This document shows positions 25,137-33,272 of a stretch of 64,000 nucleotides of DNA, one piece after another. The stretch lies in contig MQUF01000011.1 of NCBI GenBank assembly GCA_001914235.1, positions 1 through 64,000 of the forward strand. Reading direction: 5' to 3'. Numbering within the stretch: the first letter of the stretch is position 1; the number at the start of each line of letters is the position of its first letter. Source of the DNA: Desulfobulbaceae bacterium DB1. Its GTDB lineage: Bacteria; Desulfobacterota; Desulfobulbia; Desulfobulbales; SURF-16. A program made the translations under genes and the position numbers. The notes below the pieces were generated by a model. That model saw only the letters and a program-made list of their open reading frames with translations. It made no database searches and was not told the origin of the DNA.

Positions 25137-25160
25137 TCATATATCACTATTGATATATGA
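25137..25160. promoter_or_regulatory. AT-rich palindrome upstream of hicBA
   Basis: Perfect 10-bp arms TCATATATCA and TGATATATGA flank CTAT. It lies 152 bases before the hicB ATG on that strand. Its role as an operator is inferred from position only. Confidence 0.5.
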
Positions 25161-25554
25161 TCAAGGAGCAAAATCGCTCAATTCCCAACAATTCTCGGGT
25201 CGGATCTGCTCTTGGCTTTTGGGGTGATGCAAAAGTCAAACTATCGCCCTGATATTACTTTTCATGGTGGTCCCCGGATTTTCCGCGTTCGGGAATGCGC
25301 GGCGCAATCCGGTCATAGTGACAAAAAAATAAAATTTCTTTCGCCGCCACCATGCCTCATGACCACACAGCCCCACGAAAGGGAAAAGCGCGCGCCGCAG
25401 GGATAACTTGTTGTTTTCACGACAATATCACCACATGCCGTTGTTGCCGTTCCCGCCACCTTGCCCCCTTCCTGCCGGGCAAAACACCGCAAAAACTTCA
25501 TTTATTTAACGGCGTGGCTGATCAGCGGGAAAAAGAGGGCACGGTTCTTCTTGT
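25161..25554. other. Gene-free region at the right edge of the island
   Basis: About 390 bases with only short spurious frames. It marks the transition from the accessory island to the sulfur-module operon. I see no repeat or RNA fold that I can support. Confidence 0.4.
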
Positions 25555-25583
25555 CTTATAAAATATTTCTGATATTTTATAAG
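25555..25583. promoter_or_regulatory. 12-bp-arm palindrome before the YeeE operon, predicted operator
   Basis: CTTATAAAATAT and ATATTTTATAAG form perfect arms around TTCTG, ending 58 bases before ATG 25642. AT-rich dyads of this kind are typical operators of winged-helix repressors such as ArsR. The regulator is not known; an ArsR homologue is encoded at 60229. Confidence 0.6.
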
Positions 25584-25641
25584 GAAATCGGCTTATTGGC
25601 CAACCACAAACAAGCCCGGAAATGTCAGGCAGATTATCATC

Positions 25642-26787
25642 ATGATTACTGACAATATTTTTCTTCTCCATGCGACCGGCCTTTTCCTCGGCCTCATCGC
25701 CGGATTCTTCATGCACCGTTCCGATTACTGTGTCGCCGGCATGTTCCGTGACGCCTTGCTCTTCGGCAACACCTTCATGCTGCGGGTTCTTTTTTTCCAG
25801 ATCATCGTCACCATGGTCATGTTTGAGATTGCCCGCCTTTCGGGTTTTCTGCCCCTGTATCCCTTTCCCCTGCTCGGCTTTCCGTCTCTCGCCAATATTG
25901 CCGGCGGATTTCTTTTCGGCATCGGCATGGTGCTGGCCGGAGGTTGCGTGGTCGGCACACTCTACAAAATGGGTGCGGGAAACATGCTGAGCCTCACGGC
26001 TTTTGTCGGTCTTCTGGTCGGCAGCGGCATTTACGCGGAAATTCATCCCTGGTGGTCTTCATTGGCCAAAGCCACATCCCTTTCGCACACGGCCAAGACC
26101 CTCCCCCAGCTTGCCGGAATTGCGCCGACACCCCTCATCATTGCAATCAGCGTCCCGGCCATCCTCGGCCTGATCCGCAGCCGGAAGCAGAACCCGTGGC
26201 ACAGGCCCTGGTCGGTGGCCGGATACATTGAGCCGTGGAAAACGGCGCTTGTCATGGCTGTCGTCGGTTTGCTGTCCTATCTGCTGATGGGGATGCCGCT
26301 CGGCATTACCACGACCTATGCCAAAATGTCCGCCATGATCGAAAATATTTTTGTGCCGGAGCATGTCAGCCGGCTTGATTTTTTTCATCTTTTATCCCTC
26401 AATGTCACCCACCCGGCAACCGGGGCAATCCTCCAGGGCGGTGCAGGGCCGCGATTTGACGCCATCTGGGCCATTCAATTTCCGGTCATTGCCGGAATAG
26501 TATTCGGCAGCATGCTTTCCTCTTTCCTCCTGCATGAGTTTTCGCTGCACGTCAAGGTGCCGTTTGCGCAATACGTCATGGCCCTGGGAGGAGGAATCAT
26601 GCTGGGAATGGCGTCCCGCATGGCGCCGGCATGCAATATCTGGCATCTCATGGGCGGGCTGCCGATTCTGGCCCTGCAAAGCATTCTTTTTCTCGCCGGG
26701 CTTGTTCCCGGATGCTGGTTCGGCGGCAAAATCATATCCCGGGTCATCCTGCGCCAGTCCGTTTCACCTTCAGGAAATGTTCCATGA
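25642..26787 (+). CDS. YeeE/YedE-family sulfur-compound membrane transporter
   Basis: A 381-residue polytopic membrane protein of about 9-10 segments. The family's cysteine motifs are all present: HRSDYCVAGMFRD near the N-terminus, LAGGCVVGTLYKMGAGN in the middle and MAPACNIWHLMGGLP near the C-terminus. YeeE proteins pass thiosulfate or related sulfane sulfur inward by a cysteine relay, so sulfur uptake is the likely role. No strong ribosome-binding site is seen. Its stop overlaps the TusA-like start (ATGA), and the kinase gene overlaps in turn. Confidence 0.93.
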   Translation: MITDNIFLLHATGLFLGLIAGFFMHRSDYCVAGMFRDALLFGNTFMLRVLFFQIIVTMVMFEIARLSGFLPLYPFPLLGFPSLANIAGGFLFGIGMVLAGGCVVGTLYKMGAGNMLSLTAFVGLLVGSGIYAEIHPWWSSLAKATSLSHTAKTLPQLAGIAPTPLIIAISVPAILGLIRSRKQNPWHRPWSVAGYIEPWKTALVMAVVGLLSYLLMGMPLGITTTYAKMSAMIENIFVPEHVSRLDFFHLLSLNVTHPATGAILQGGAGPRFDAIWAIQFPVIAGIVFGSMLSSFLLHEFSLHVKVPFAQYVMALGGGIMLGMASRMAPACNIWHLMGGLPILALQSILFLAGLVPGCWFGGKIISRVILRQSVSPSGNVP

Positions 26788-27059
26788 TCGAAAAAACCGA
26801 ACAAAACAAAATCGAAATCGATATGCGGGGCCAGGTGTGCCCGGCCTGCCTGCTGGTTGCCATGGATCACATGAACAAAAACAGGGCCCCCCTGCAAAGC
26901 GGCGCAGCCAGGCTTTGCATTAAAACCGACAACCGGGAAGCGACCAATACCATCCCCATCACCGCCCGGAACATGGGATATTCGAGCAAGGTGGAGAAAA
27001 AAGATAATTTTTATGAAATCTGCGTCGGCATTATACCCCCGACAGGCTCACACAAATGA
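26784..27059 (+). CDS. TusA-like sulfurtransferase with CPxC motif
   Basis: A 91-residue cytoplasmic sulfur carrier. DMRGQVCPACLLVAMDHM matches the TusA/SirA core, with persulfide-bearing Cys19. The usual CPxP is CPAC here, giving a second cysteine (Cys22) in place of proline. The frame extends upstream to 26631, but AGGAA before ATG 26784 and the four-base overlap with the YeeE gene fix the start. It probably receives sulfur from the transporter encoded upstream. Confidence 0.9.
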   Translation: MIEKTEQNKIEIDMRGQVCPACLLVAMDHMNKNRAPLQSGAARLCIKTDNREATNTIPITARNMGYSSKVEKKDNFYEICVGIIPPTGSHK

Positions 27060-29272
27060 AAACAAACGATCTGCTCACAACAGCCCGACAATATCTGAAC
27101 AATCCGGATGCGGCCGAGCCGCCGCCGTTCGACGCCCAGGGAGAACTTGCCCCCCTGGCCGCATTTGTTTTCGACCTTATCCGAGAAAACCGGGCGCTTC
27201 AAGGCATCCATGCCAGGACGACCGACTATCTGCGCAAAAAAATCGATCAGCTCCTTGTCGTCATCGGCACCATTCCTCTTCGTCCGGAAGAACTCGACGA
27301 CAATTCGCTGCTCGGCATTGACCCCATCGGCATCATTGCCGAATCTTTCACGCAGATTCTCGACCATTTACGGCGCACCAACGAAAAACTTGAACTTTCC
27401 ATGGACGAGACCAGGGCGATCTTCGAATCCGTCGGCGGCGGCATCCTGGTCCTCGCCGACAACAAACAGATCCTCGCATACAATCGAAAGCTGCAGGACA
27501 TGTTCGCCTGCCCCGGCGAGAGCTTGCTTGGAAAAACATGTAAAGACCTGATCTGCAAAGGCAACCAATCGAAAGACTGCGTTTTTGACGCCATGAAAAA
27601 ATCCGGTCGAGCGGCGGTCATCAGCCACTGCACCCTCTCCGACCACCATTACAACATCTCCGCCACCCCGGTGAAAGACAAAAACGGCGAGATCATCAGG
27701 GCGGTGCTGCTTTACACCGACATCTCCGAACTGATGACCGCCAAGGACGACCTGGCGGATGAAAAGGAACGGCTTTCCCTTACCCTGGAAAGCATTGCCG
27801 AAGGAGTTATCGCCACGGACACGGAGGGCCGCGTTGTCCTGATGAACCGCGTGGCGGAAAAGCTTTCCGGCTGGCGCCTTGGCGAAGCCGCCGGCAAACA
27901 GGTCTGCGATATTCTGACCGTCTTTGCCGAGAGGGGCGGGAAATCATGCCTTGAACTTTTCAGCCCCGCGTTTCAGGAAAAGGGCGAAACGGAAAGAATT
28001 TCAAACGCGGTCCTGCAGGACCGGCAAGGAAATTTACTTATTATCACCATCAGCGCCGCTCCCATTCGCCGTCGCCACAAGGAAGAAACCACCGGAGTCA
28101 TCTATATTTTCCGCGACATCACTCATGAAAAGAAAATGGAGGAGGAACTTGTCCGATCATCGAAGATCGAATCCCTGGGTGTTCTTGCCGGGGGAATCGC
28201 CCACGATTTCAACAATCTTCTCACCTCGATCCTCGGCAACGTGGCCCTGGCGAAACGATATGCGCCACCGGATGAAAAAATCTACCAGCTGCTTTCCGAT
28301 TCCGAAAAAGCATCATCCAGGGCCAAAAGCCTTACCCAGCAACTGCTGACCTTTGCCAAAGGCGGCTCTCCCGTAACAATGCTCACCTCCACCCGCAAGC
28401 TGCTGGTTGATTGCGCCCGGTTCGCCTCCATGGGCTCAAAAATAAAATGCGAGTTCTCCCTGGCCGAGGATCTCTGGAATGTGGAGATCGACGAAGGACA
28501 AATTGGTCAGGTCATTCAGAATCTGGTCATCAATGCCGCCCAAGCCATGCCTGAAGGAGGGATCGTCACAATCAGCGCGGAGAATATCGTCATTGGTCCC
28601 GGCACCGGCCTGCCCCTTAAAAACGGAAAATACATCAAGATCGCCATCCATGATGAGGGCGAGGGAATCGATTCCAGGTATCTGGATAAAATCTTTGATC
28701 CCTACTTCACCACCAAAGAAACCGGACACGGTTTGGGCCTCGCCATCTGCTATTCCATCGTCAAAAAACACCTGGGCCACATCACCGTTGCATCCTGCCC
28801 TGGAGGCGGCTCTACCTTTTTCATCCACCTGCCCGCCACGGATTCGGCAGCGCCGGTCAGCCGGAGCAGCACCGAAAAAAACCTGCCGGGGAAAGGCAGA
28901 ATTCTCGTGATGGACGACGAGGACATGGTTCGCGACGTGGCGGTGCAAATGCTCGCGATGCTCGGCTATGAAGTTGATGAAAGCGCGGAAGGAAAAGAAA
29001 CCATTGAGCGGTACAAAAAGGCGGCCGACCAAGGACGTCCCTATGATGCCGTTCTCATGGATTTGACCATTCCGGGAGGAATGGGGGGCAAGGAGACACT
29101 TGCAAAACTGCGGGAAATCGACCCCGGGGTCCGCGCCATTGTTTCCAGCGGCTATGCCAATGACCCCATCATGGCCGACTACAAGAATTACGGTTTTCGA
29201 GGCGTTGTGCCGAAGCCATACGATATTGAGCAGTTAAGCGGCATGGTCAGCCGGGTCCTGCGGGAAAAATAA
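27056..29272 (+). CDS. Soluble hybrid histidine kinase (PAS-PAS-HisKA-HATPase-receiver)
   Basis: A 738-residue cytoplasmic sensor with no membrane segment. It has a helical N-terminus (1-110), a first PAS (about 118-230) containing cysteines (MFACPGE, KDLICKGNQSKDCVF), and a second PAS (about 240-370). HisKA has phospho-acceptor His383 (LAGGIAHDFNNLLTS), the ATPase has HDEGEGIDSR and GHGLGLAICYSIVKKH, and the C-terminal receiver has Asp669 (LMDLTIPGG) and lysine in VPKPYD. It overlaps the TusA-like gene by four bases, so it is cotranslated with a sulfur module and may sense sulfur or redox state. No DNA-binding output is encoded nearby. Confidence 0.94.
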   Translation: MKTNDLLTTARQYLNNPDAAEPPPFDAQGELAPLAAFVFDLIRENRALQGIHARTTDYLRKKIDQLLVVIGTIPLRPEELDDNSLLGIDPIGIIAESFTQILDHLRRTNEKLELSMDETRAIFESVGGGILVLADNKQILAYNRKLQDMFACPGESLLGKTCKDLICKGNQSKDCVFDAMKKSGRAAVISHCTLSDHHYNISATPVKDKNGEIIRAVLLYTDISELMTAKDDLADEKERLSLTLESIAEGVIATDTEGRVVLMNRVAEKLSGWRLGEAAGKQVCDILTVFAERGGKSCLELFSPAFQEKGETERISNAVLQDRQGNLLIITISAAPIRRRHKEETTGVIYIFRDITHEKKMEEELVRSSKIESLGVLAGGIAHDFNNLLTSILGNVALAKRYAPPDEKIYQLLSDSEKASSRAKSLTQQLLTFAKGGSPVTMLTSTRKLLVDCARFASMGSKIKCEFSLAEDLWNVEIDEGQIGQVIQNLVINAAQAMPEGGIVTISAENIVIGPGTGLPLKNGKYIKIAIHDEGEGIDSRYLDKIFDPYFTTKETGHGLGLAICYSIVKKHLGHITVASCPGGGSTFFIHLPATDSAAPVSRSSTEKNLPGKGRILVMDDEDMVRDVAVQMLAMLGYEVDESAEGKETIERYKKAADQGRPYDAVLMDLTIPGGMGGKETLAKLREIDPGVRAIVSSGYANDPIMADYKNYGFRGVVPKPYDIEQLSGMVSRVLREK

Positions 29273-29274
29273 CA

Positions 29275-29316
29275 AAACAAGCCCGGATGACTCCGTGCCC
29301 TTCCGGGCTTGTTTTT
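29275..29316 (+). terminator. Rho-independent terminator after the hybrid kinase
   Basis: AACAAGCCCGGA pairs with TCCGGGCTTGTT and is followed by TTT. It lies directly after the kinase stop and could also serve the convergent haemerythrin gene. Confidence 0.85.
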
Positions 29317-29343
29317 CAGTTGTTGCCGATCCATCCGCCGTGA

Positions 29344-29742
29344 TCAGGCGGAAACCGTTTTCATATCGTCGAAATATTTTTTATCAACGCCGAGGATATG
29401 ATTCTTCAACCAGGCGACGAGAAATTGCAGGACATCCCGGGTAATGTCGACCCGCTTCTCACGATAGTCTTTCTGCAACTGCAGGGTCTTCCTGACGAAT
29501 TCGTAATGCTCCCGGCGATGCGCTTCAAATTGGGGATGGGCTTGAAAATATTTCTCCTCGCAGGTGAAATGATAGTCGATGTAGTTCACCATCTCCTCCA
29601 GCACATCTTCCAGCCCCATTTTTTCCTCGCCGCCGAAATTTTCGATAAACCGATTGAGCAAGGCGAAAAGCTGCTGGTGCTGCGCATCTATTTCATCAAC
29701 CCCGACACTGTATTTCGCATTCCATTTTATGAGTTCCATCAT
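29344..29742 (-). CDS. Bacteriohaemerythrin
   Basis: A 132-residue di-iron oxygen-binding protein. The metal ligands follow the family order: His in VDEIDAQHQQLFALL, His and Glu in DYHFTCEEKYF, His residues in AHRREHYEFV, and the final His and Asp in WLKNHILGVDKKYF. It is a single-domain, cytoplasmic form, probably buffering or delivering oxygen or sensing it in an anaerobe. It is the last gene in a minus-strand group after the zinc-ribbon protein. Confidence 0.96.
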   Translation of the reverse strand: MMELIKWNAKYSVGVDEIDAQHQQLFALLNRFIENFGGEEKMGLEDVLEEMVNYIDYHFTCEEKYFQAHPQFEAHRREHYEFVRKTLQLQKDYREKRVDITRDVLQFLVAWLKNHILGVDKKYFDDMKTVSA

Positions 29743-29753
29743 CTGTTCCTTTG

Positions 29754-30479
29754 TTATTTCTTCCCCATTGCTTCCAAGGCGGCAAGATAGGGACCGAAAA
29801 GTTCCTCATAATCACGCAAACCCTTTTTCAACACCAGGGGAAAGGCGGACAGGTCCTTTTCATTAATCACCAGATTGGCGCTGTTTGCCAGGGCCTCAAG
29901 ATTGTACAAGGTATGAAATTCCGGCCCGACCAGAACATAAAAAATATAACGCCGCCTGTTCATGGACAGGCCCTGCATATGGGCATGAACAGAGGACCCC
30001 TGGAGAGTTCCTTCGAAATTCGAATGAAGCACCACTGCGGCGACATTGGTAAAGCGCATGCGCTCAAGGGCATCCTCCGCGGTCTTCGGCAGAATCGGCT
30101 TATACCCCATGTCATCGAAAAACTGGGCCATATCAGCCTTGACCTGCTCATCCTGCACCAGAATGAGCACCTGCGGCACGTCCTCGATAACCTCGCCGCT
30201 GCCCAGATCCCCCCTTTCCAGCCAGCCGAGATCAGGCGGATCCGGCGGATCAAGGGTCCGGCCTTGAGCGGCAACCGGCTTTGCCGCCGTCGAAGCCGGG
30301 GCCGGGGCAACAGGTTCCGCCTTCTCGGCACGCCGCATCTCAATCGGCTTCTGACAGTGAGGGCAATTAAACTTGAGCGACTTGCCGGGGGGCAAGGCAG
30401 CAAGGGCATTTTCAATTTTCTGCAGCTGCGCCTCGTTCAGGTTGAGCGCTCTGCCGCAATGACCGCATGCGGAAATCAT
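29754..30479 (-). CDS. Zinc-ribbon protein with degenerate receiver-like domain
   Basis: A 241-residue soluble protein. Two CxxC pairs (SACGHCGRAL and FNCPHCQKPI) form an N-terminal zinc ribbon like those fused to c-di-GMP or type IV pilus regulators. A proline/alanine linker (50-90) joins it to a receiver-shaped domain starting VPQVLILVQDEQVKADM. The strand that should carry the phospho-aspartate reads VAAVVLHSNFEG, so it is probably not phosphorylated. It lies between haemerythrin and a PilT-type ATPase. Function unknown; a scaffold for pilus retraction is a guess. Confidence 0.7.
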   Translation of the reverse strand: MISACGHCGRALNLNEAQLQKIENALAALPPGKSLKFNCPHCQKPIEMRRAEKAEPVAPAPASTAAKPVAAQGRTLDPPDPPDLGWLERGDLGSGEVIEDVPQVLILVQDEQVKADMAQFFDDMGYKPILPKTAEDALERMRFTNVAAVVLHSNFEGTLQGSSVHAHMQGLSMNRRRYIFYVLVGPEFHTLYNLEALANSANLVINEKDLSAFPLVLKKGLRDYEELFGPYLAALEAMGKK

Positions 30480-30518
30480 CGGTTCCTCCGTATGCTTCTG
30501 CTTCCGTTAACAGGGTAA

Positions 30519-31700
30519 TTATCGGGAAAAGGCATCATATTTTCCTTTCTTTTCCTCCTCCATGGACAAACCGGTTATACCCGTGGTTGTTTCGCCCTTG
30601 GCGGCCTTGATCAGGTCAAGACCGCGACCCATCGCGCTGCGGCGTGAGCAGTACCCCATGGCCGTTTCCTCGGTGACCAGGCCTTTTTCATAAAGCTGAA
30701 GGATATACTGATCAAAGGTGGTCATGCCCATGGCGGTGCCGTCGCTGATGATCTCGTAAAAGGTTTTGCCTTCGGATTCGCCGTTGAGAACGACCTCCCG
30801 GATGCGCAAATTCATGCCCATCACCTCAAAGGCCGCCACCCGGCCGCCGGCTACTTTCGGCAGCAGCCGCTGGCAGATAATCCAGCGAACGGTGTCCACC
30901 AGCCTGTTTCTGATCTGCGGCTGTTCATCATGCTCAAACATGCCGAGACAGCGGTTGATGGTCGATCCGGCATCCACCGTATGCAGGGTACTGAGCACCA
31001 GATGTCCGGTCTCCGAGGCGGTCAGGCCGATCTCCATGGTTTCCCGGTCACGCATCTCACCCACCAGAATAACCTTGGGAGCCTGACGCAGGGCGGCACG
31101 AAGCCCATTGGCAAAGGTATCAAAGTCATTGCCCTGTTCCCGCTGGTTGAAGGTGGCCTGCAGATGGGGATGAACAAACTCGATGGGGTCTTCGAGGGTA
31201 ACGACATGGACCGCCCGTTCATGATTGATCTTGTTGAGCAGGGCGGCAAGGGTGGTTGATTTACCGGAACCGGTGGCGCCGGTAACCAGAATCAGCCCGT
31301 TCAGCTCATCGGACATCTTGTTCATGACCGGCGGCAGATTGAGGCTCTTGATGGTTGGAATTTCGGTGGGCAGCTTTCTCAGGACGGTGGAGAGATTATT
31401 TTTCTGGGAAAAGACATTGACCCTGAAACGGGCCTTTCTTCCCAACCAGTACGAAAGGTCGCATGAGCCGGTGGTGGCCAGGTCCTTGAGCAGACGTTTA
31501 TTGCCGGCAATCACATTCAGGGCGAAGACTTCGGCCTGAAAAGGAGTGATTTCCGGCACATCCGGCGCAACCCGCACCGGGCTCAGCACGCCGGACGTTT
31601 CCACCTGCAACGGTTTTCCCACCGTAATATTGAGATCAGAGACATTTGTATAGGTTTCCAGCATACTGGCAATCCAGTAATCCGTTTCAGGTTGTTTCAT
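30519..31700 (-). CDS. PilT/PilU-family twitching motility ATPase
   Basis: A 393-residue hexameric ATPase that powers type IV pilus retraction. Walker A is VTGATGSGKSTTLAALL; the Asp box is VVTLEDPIEFVHPHLQ; Walker B is VILVGEMRDRETM; and the His box is GHLVLSTLHTVDAGSTINR. The C-terminal region is longer than in E. coli-type PilT and lacks an evident AIRNLI motif, which suggests a PilU-like paralogue. No pilus structural genes adjoin it. Confidence 0.9.
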   Translation of the reverse strand: MKQPETDYWIASMLETYTNVSDLNITVGKPLQVETSGVLSPVRVAPDVPEITPFQAEVFALNVIAGNKRLLKDLATTGSCDLSYWLGRKARFRVNVFSQKNNLSTVLRKLPTEIPTIKSLNLPPVMNKMSDELNGLILVTGATGSGKSTTLAALLNKINHERAVHVVTLEDPIEFVHPHLQATFNQREQGNDFDTFANGLRAALRQAPKVILVGEMRDRETMEIGLTASETGHLVLSTLHTVDAGSTINRCLGMFEHDEQPQIRNRLVDTVRWIICQRLLPKVAGGRVAAFEVMGMNLRIREVVLNGESEGKTFYEIISDGTAMGMTTFDQYILQLYEKGLVTEETAMGYCSRRSAMGRGLDLIKAAKGETTTGITGLSMEEEKKGKYDAFSR

Positions 31701-31713
31701 GCAAACCTCCGTA

Positions 31714-32955
31714 TCAGTTTCCGAGGAGCCCCGTGTAGTCTCTTTCGTCGTTCAAAAGAAAAAAATAGAGCGCGCCGGGCTGCTTCATGACCCCGGCCGC
31801 CTGCTCTGCATATTTATCGCCGCCGAGAAAAAAATCCACCCGACCCGGCCCCTGAATGGCGGCGCCGGTGTCCTGGTTGACGACAAACCGATGCGTCGCG
31901 CGCCATCCGGTCAGATTGCCGTCCGCATCAAAGCGGGGGAGCTCCGTTTCCAAAAAGCCCACCAGCGGGGCGGGGAAACATTTTTTATCAAGCGCCAGGG
32001 AACGTCCGCCGGTGAGCGGCTGCCCAAAGCTACCCAAAGGCCCTTCCAGCGGGCGGTCGTTTTCACCATCCACCAATGAAAAAAAGATATACCTGTCATT
32101 GTGGCGCAGAATCTCCTCCACTTCATCCGGATGAGCATGCAGGTAATCGATGATCTTCGGCAGGGTGACCTCTTCCAGGGTCATGGCACCCCTGTCAACC
32201 AGCAGGCGGCCGATGCTGCGATATTGCCTGCCGTTATTGGCCGCATACCGCACTTTTCCGACGGAGCCGTCCGGCAGCCGGACCTTGCCGGAGCCTTGCA
32301 CCTGGAGAACAAAAACATCGACCGGATCAGCCAGATACACTATCTCATTGCCCGGCGGCAGATTTCCCTGCTCAATCTCCCTTCTCGTCCAATAGGGGAT
32401 AAATTCGCCGGAAGCAAGGCGACCGACTTCTTTTCCGCCGTCATCCCTTGTTCTTTCAACAAGATCGGCGGGGCGACGATACAACGGGTACAGATACGGC
32501 GCTTTTTTCTCCAGGCTTCCGGCCAGCAGGGGCTCATAGTAACCGGTGACCAGCATCGTGCCGGCCCCATCTCCCCCCTTTGCCCGACAGAGAATAAAGT
32601 TATTCAGCAGGAAACGCTGAAACTCCTTTTCATCGGCCGCAAGGGCCAGTCCCCGCCCAAAGACTTCAAGGCCGAGGCGAAGATACGCAGCGGAATATGT
32701 CCGGCCGCACAGGACAAATTGTTCATCTTTTTTGATTTTACTCAGAAAAGCGATGCTTCTGTCAACACTTTGTTGCAGATCGCCCGGGGCTGTATCATCG
32801 AGCAAAAAGGGCCACTCATCGCGCTCCATGCGGATCAGGCCATCGCAGGGATGAACGGGCTTGGGCGGCGCTACCGCAAACAGCACGGACAGAAACAGCA
32901 CGAAAAAGCCTTGCGTTATCGGCCTGAAAGGCTTTGTGGTCAATTTCCTTCTCAT
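31714..32955 (-). CDS. mltA: Membrane-bound lytic murein transglycosylase A
   Basis: A 413-residue periplasmic enzyme that cleaves peptidoglycan to 1,6-anhydromuropeptides. MLVTGYYEPLLAGSL opens the MltA domain, FVLQVQGSGKVRL is a conserved block, and the C-terminal 3D domain holds the catalytic aspartate in VVNQDTGAAIQGPGRVDFF. A hydrophobic leader (GFFVLFLSVLFAVAPP) is cut before the mature part. The frame reaches 33039 with a TTG; ATG 32955 gives a normal signal peptide. Confidence 0.94.
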   Translation of the reverse strand: MRRKLTTKPFRPITQGFFVLFLSVLFAVAPPKPVHPCDGLIRMERDEWPFLLDDTAPGDLQQSVDRSIAFLSKIKKDEQFVLCGRTYSAAYLRLGLEVFGRGLALAADEKEFQRFLLNNFILCRAKGGDGAGTMLVTGYYEPLLAGSLEKKAPYLYPLYRRPADLVERTRDDGGKEVGRLASGEFIPYWTRREIEQGNLPPGNEIVYLADPVDVFVLQVQGSGKVRLPDGSVGKVRYAANNGRQYRSIGRLLVDRGAMTLEEVTLPKIIDYLHAHPDEVEEILRHNDRYIFFSLVDGENDRPLEGPLGSFGQPLTGGRSLALDKKCFPAPLVGFLETELPRFDADGNLTGWRATHRFVVNQDTGAAIQGPGRVDFFLGGDKYAEQAAGVMKQPGALYFFLLNDERDYTGLLGN

Positions 32956-33156
32956 TCGTGCAGTGCAGCCCCCTTTGCCGCCCGTGAAAAATAAACGAAA
33001 AAAATATATCACAAACACCCTTCTTTTTGCTATTTTCAATCATTATTTTTTTCGAAAAATTTTCTGCTTGACATGCTCCAAAAGGTCATTCAACATTAAA
33101 AATCATTCGCAAAACCGGCAAAAATTGAAAAAACAGCATAACACCTTCTTTTTATC

Positions 33157-33185
33157 TTGACCGCGAACAAGTCCATTGGTTATCA
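33157..33185 (+). promoter_or_regulatory. Predicted sigma-70 promoter of acs
   Basis: TTGACC and TTATCA are separated by 17 bases, 88 bases upstream of the acs start. Between it and the gene, TTACC-TTC-GGTAA could form a small hairpin. Motif match only. Confidence 0.4.
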
Positions 33186-33272
33186 AGGAAAGCATTTTCT
33201 AGGTATGTTTACCTTCGGTAAGATTACCGGTGATTTTTTTCCATTTCAAAACATATTTTTCAGGGAGGCAAA

